This document shows positions 62,074-64,000 of a stretch of 64,000 bases of DNA, piece by piece. Made by a program: the position numbers and the translations under genes. The DNA is from Cladosporium sp. IMV 00045. Taxonomy: Eukaryota; Ascomycota; Dothideomycetes; Cladosporiales; Cladosporiaceae. The stretch spans positions 1 through 64,000 of the forward strand of contig MSJI02000753.1 of assembly GCA_001931905.2 (NCBI GenBank), written 5' to 3'. The notes beneath the pieces are model-generated. The model was not told the DNA's origin. It ran no database searches and was given only the letters and a program-made list of their open reading frames with translations. Every line of letters begins with the position of its first letter. Position 1 is the first letter of the stretch.

Positions 62074-62842
62074 ATGGCATCCACCGGCCCTTCCTTCAAC
62101 GCCACCCTGGACAACTCCAGCAAACACACCTTCGTCGTCGAGCACATGGACCCAGAACTCGAGAGCTGGCAACTGCTCGAATACAAAACCATCGCCTCGG
62201 AATGTGCCGCAGCCGACTCTCGTTTCCTGCTCACTGGCCTGCCCAAAGCAGTCCCCGAGCTCGCTCTGGTCGAGCAAAGCCCGCAGAGCGTCGACGACCT
62301 GGTCTCATCCGCCAACATCCCCAAGGAGCGCGTTTGCCTGCTCGATCCCCGCGGTGAGAGCGATCTCGCTCCGGAGGATGGGGAGAAGTTCGATGTGTTC
62401 GTTTTTGGAGGTATTCTCGGCGATGATCCGCCCAGGGATCGTACCGCGGAGTTGAGGGTTAAGGGTTTTAAGGGCAGGAGGCTCGGGAAGGAGCAGTTGA
62501 CTACTGATACTGCTGCGAGGGTTACGAGAATTGTTGTGCAGGATAAGAGTAAGCGATCTCTGTCGCGGTCCAAGAAAAGCCTCTAATTCGTCTTACTAAC
62601 TTTGTCACTCTCAGTCCCCCTCCTCGAGGTTCCTTACGTCGATCGTCCAAGCATTCAGGTCTCTGCCGCTGAGAGCGTTGAGATGCCTTTCAAATACGTC
62701 AAGGGCAAGGACGGAAAGGCAATTATGCCTGAGGTCAGTTAATGCATTTCCACGTCCACGCAGGATATTTCTAACACAAACGCAGGGTATGATCGAGCTG
62801 CTCGGTGACGATGCTGACAAGGGCATTCTGGACTTGCTTTGA
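62074..62842 (+). CDS. SFM1: Protein arginine N-methyltransferase Sfm1 (SPOUT type)
   Basis: Three exons (62074-62548, 62615-62733, 62786-62842), 216 residues. The family, formerly DUF431, is a SPOUT methyltransferase that in yeast methylates ribosomal protein Rps3 at Arg146 (established). Signatures: VVEHMDPELESWQLLEYKTI, RVCLLDPRGESDLAPEDG, FDVFVFGGILGDDPPRDRT (the knot region) and RRLGKEQLTTDTAARVT. The second exon continues IPLLEVPYVDRPSI and MPFKYVKGKDGKAIMPE, the third ends GMIELLGDDADKGILDLL. All intron junctions agree in phase. Start is the ATG at 62074; the open frame upstream has no family resemblance. Confidence 0.93.
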
Positions 62843-63045
62843 GCAGCCAACAAGATTGAATATTTCACGAATAAGTCTATTGATACTTTCACGATATGCG
62901 ATGTTGCCTTCTCTTTTTGACTGCGAGACGCTTTTTGGTCTGACATCCGGGTATTGATGTTCTGGCAACATGCATTGCAGGTGCGGCTGGCGAAATCAAC
63001 GCAAAGCGATATAAGCAATTCAGGTAGTTCTTGCATCATCAATTA

Positions 63046-63148
63046 GCAGCTTTAGCTCACATGGGAGAGCGCCAGACTGAAGTTCACTTCAAGTCAAAGC
63101 ATTCTGTGCGGTATCTGGAGGTACTGTGTTCGATCCACAGAAGCTGCA
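63046..63148 (+). tRNA. tRNA-Phe(GAA) with intron
   Basis: The 103-nt gene has acceptor GCAGCTT perfectly paired with AAGCTGC and discriminator A. D arm GCTC...GAGC, anticodon stem CCAGA/TCTGG with loop CTGAAG, then an intron of about 30 nt (63085-63114) containing ACTTCAAG, complementary to the anticodon loop. T arm CTGTG-TTCGATC-CACAG. Confidence 0.92.
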
Positions 63149-63169
63149 ACCCTTCCTTTCATCCTCACA

Positions 63170-63242
63170 TCCTCCGTGGCGCAATGGCTAGCGCGTCCGG
63201 CTGTTAACCGGGAGGTTGGTGGTTCGAGTCCACCCGGTGGAG
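63170..63242 (+). tRNA. tRNA-Asn(GTT)
   Basis: The 73-nt gene starts 21 bp after tRNA-Phe and has no intron. Acceptor TCCTCCG pairs with CGGTGGA with one T:T mismatch (pair 4:69) and discriminator G. Anticodon stem CCGG(C)/CCGGG with loop containing GTT, T arm GGTGG-TTCGAGT-CCACC. A TTTT run follows at about 63251. Confidence 0.9.
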
Positions 63243-64000
63243 GTTGATTCTTTTGCTTTTGGTCTAATCATTAGCTGCTTAGGCATTCTTTGCCGCGAGA
63301 ACGACACTCTGTCTTGTACGGGCTTCACTGCCAGTTGAGGAAGATGCAGTCCACGCAAGACGCTTGAGTTCCGACAGCATACCAGCTTTTTGATCCCACT
63401 CAGCTCCTTAGCTCTCGAGACGTTCTGGATGTTACAACTTTCGATTGGTCGACCATGGGCGATCTCTCTTCTCCCTCAGACCACCCTCCTCGCTTTCTTC
63501 GTCCACAGCCTCGACAATGCAGTGCAGTAAGCACTGCCATTCGGTGTCACATAAGCTCTGAAGCTGTGCATCGCTGTCCTCATCTCACGATACTTCAAGA
63601 CCTAGAATGCCTCTTAAGATAAAGGGGCCTCGTCAAGAATGATACAATTACGCCTCGGCTCGCCTTCTCCTAAAATATTGTGGGATCATACACACCGGAT
63701 CGACGTGACTTGAGAAAAGCTGGGTCAAGCCGCAACAGCTCCCCAAGAAAGATACTTAACAGCTGGAATAAGAGCCAAGTGGCGCAAAAGATGTGCCAAC
63801 GCATACATGATTGTTGCACTGAACAGGCAGAGCTGGCTACCGGTGCATGTCCAGATGCAAGTGAGATTGCGTTCAGGCCGCGGTTCGCCGGGAGCTCGTC
63901 AGCTCTTCAGCTCACATGGTACTTGTCTTGTACTCACGCCTCGTTACAGCCTTGCGGCAGGTATGATTTAAGCCCCGTGTGCCCTCGAACGAAGAGGCTG
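63243..64000. other. Terminal intergenic region
   Basis: 758 bp after tRNA-Asn to the window end. No coding frame of note, RNA gene or repeat is seen. Confidence 0.4.

Overview
The window is nuclear DNA of a filamentous ascomycete (Pezizomycotina). Genes carry short spliceosomal introns (about 50-120 bp, GT...AG), several tRNAs have introns just 3' of the anticodon, and the gene set is typically fungal: Zn2Cys6 and bZIP regulators, a fused ThiE-ThiM enzyme, MDM31, SFM1, a GPI-type yapsin-like protease and a NACHT-ankyrin receptor. Dothideomycetes (Mycosphaerellales or relatives) is my best guess from overall character; no marker here proves it. All intron-exon models were built by hand from reading frame and splice sites, and coordinates for spliced genes span the start codon to the stop codon.

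Left part (1-19.6 kb): PNO1 (ribosome assembly) is divergent from MDM31 (mitochondrial inner membrane). A five-exon regulator with a Zn2Cys6 finger and a DUF3425-like C-terminus follows, then a conserved fungal orphan, tRNA-Asp, a 656-residue uncharacterised membrane protein, a GPI-anchored aspartic protease, THI6, tRNA-Gly, an SDR oxidoreductase and an ATF/CREB-like bZIP factor.

Middle part (19.6-43.8 kb): a 2.1 kb gene-poor stretch with decayed-looking coding fragments separates the bZIP gene from a Zn2Cys6 gene. Next come a secreted Cys-containing protein, a single-pass membrane protein, tRNA-Glu, a nitronate monooxygenase, RPB11 and a 260-residue orphan. Just downstream of that orphan lies a degenerate tandem array with a period of 88 bp (about 33.19-34.09 kb), the most unusual non-coding structure in the window. 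Two further conserved orphans, a nucleotide-sugar transporter with a 17-nt microexon, COQ3 and a GT8 glycosyltransferase follow.

Right part (44-64 kb): an intact 1317-residue NACHT-ankyrin (fungal NLR-type) gene, a Cys-rich type I membrane protein, a small multi-pass membrane protein ending 8 bp from a convergent P450, a secreted CE1 feruloyl-esterase-like protein, tRNA-Ile, a CID-domain protein divergent from MTO1, SFM1, and tRNA-Phe and tRNA-Asn.

Most genes look like independent housekeeping or single accessory genes. I see no biosynthetic cluster, intact transposon, CRISPR array or prophage. The strongest accessory signals are the NLR gene, the 88-bp array and the orphan proteins.
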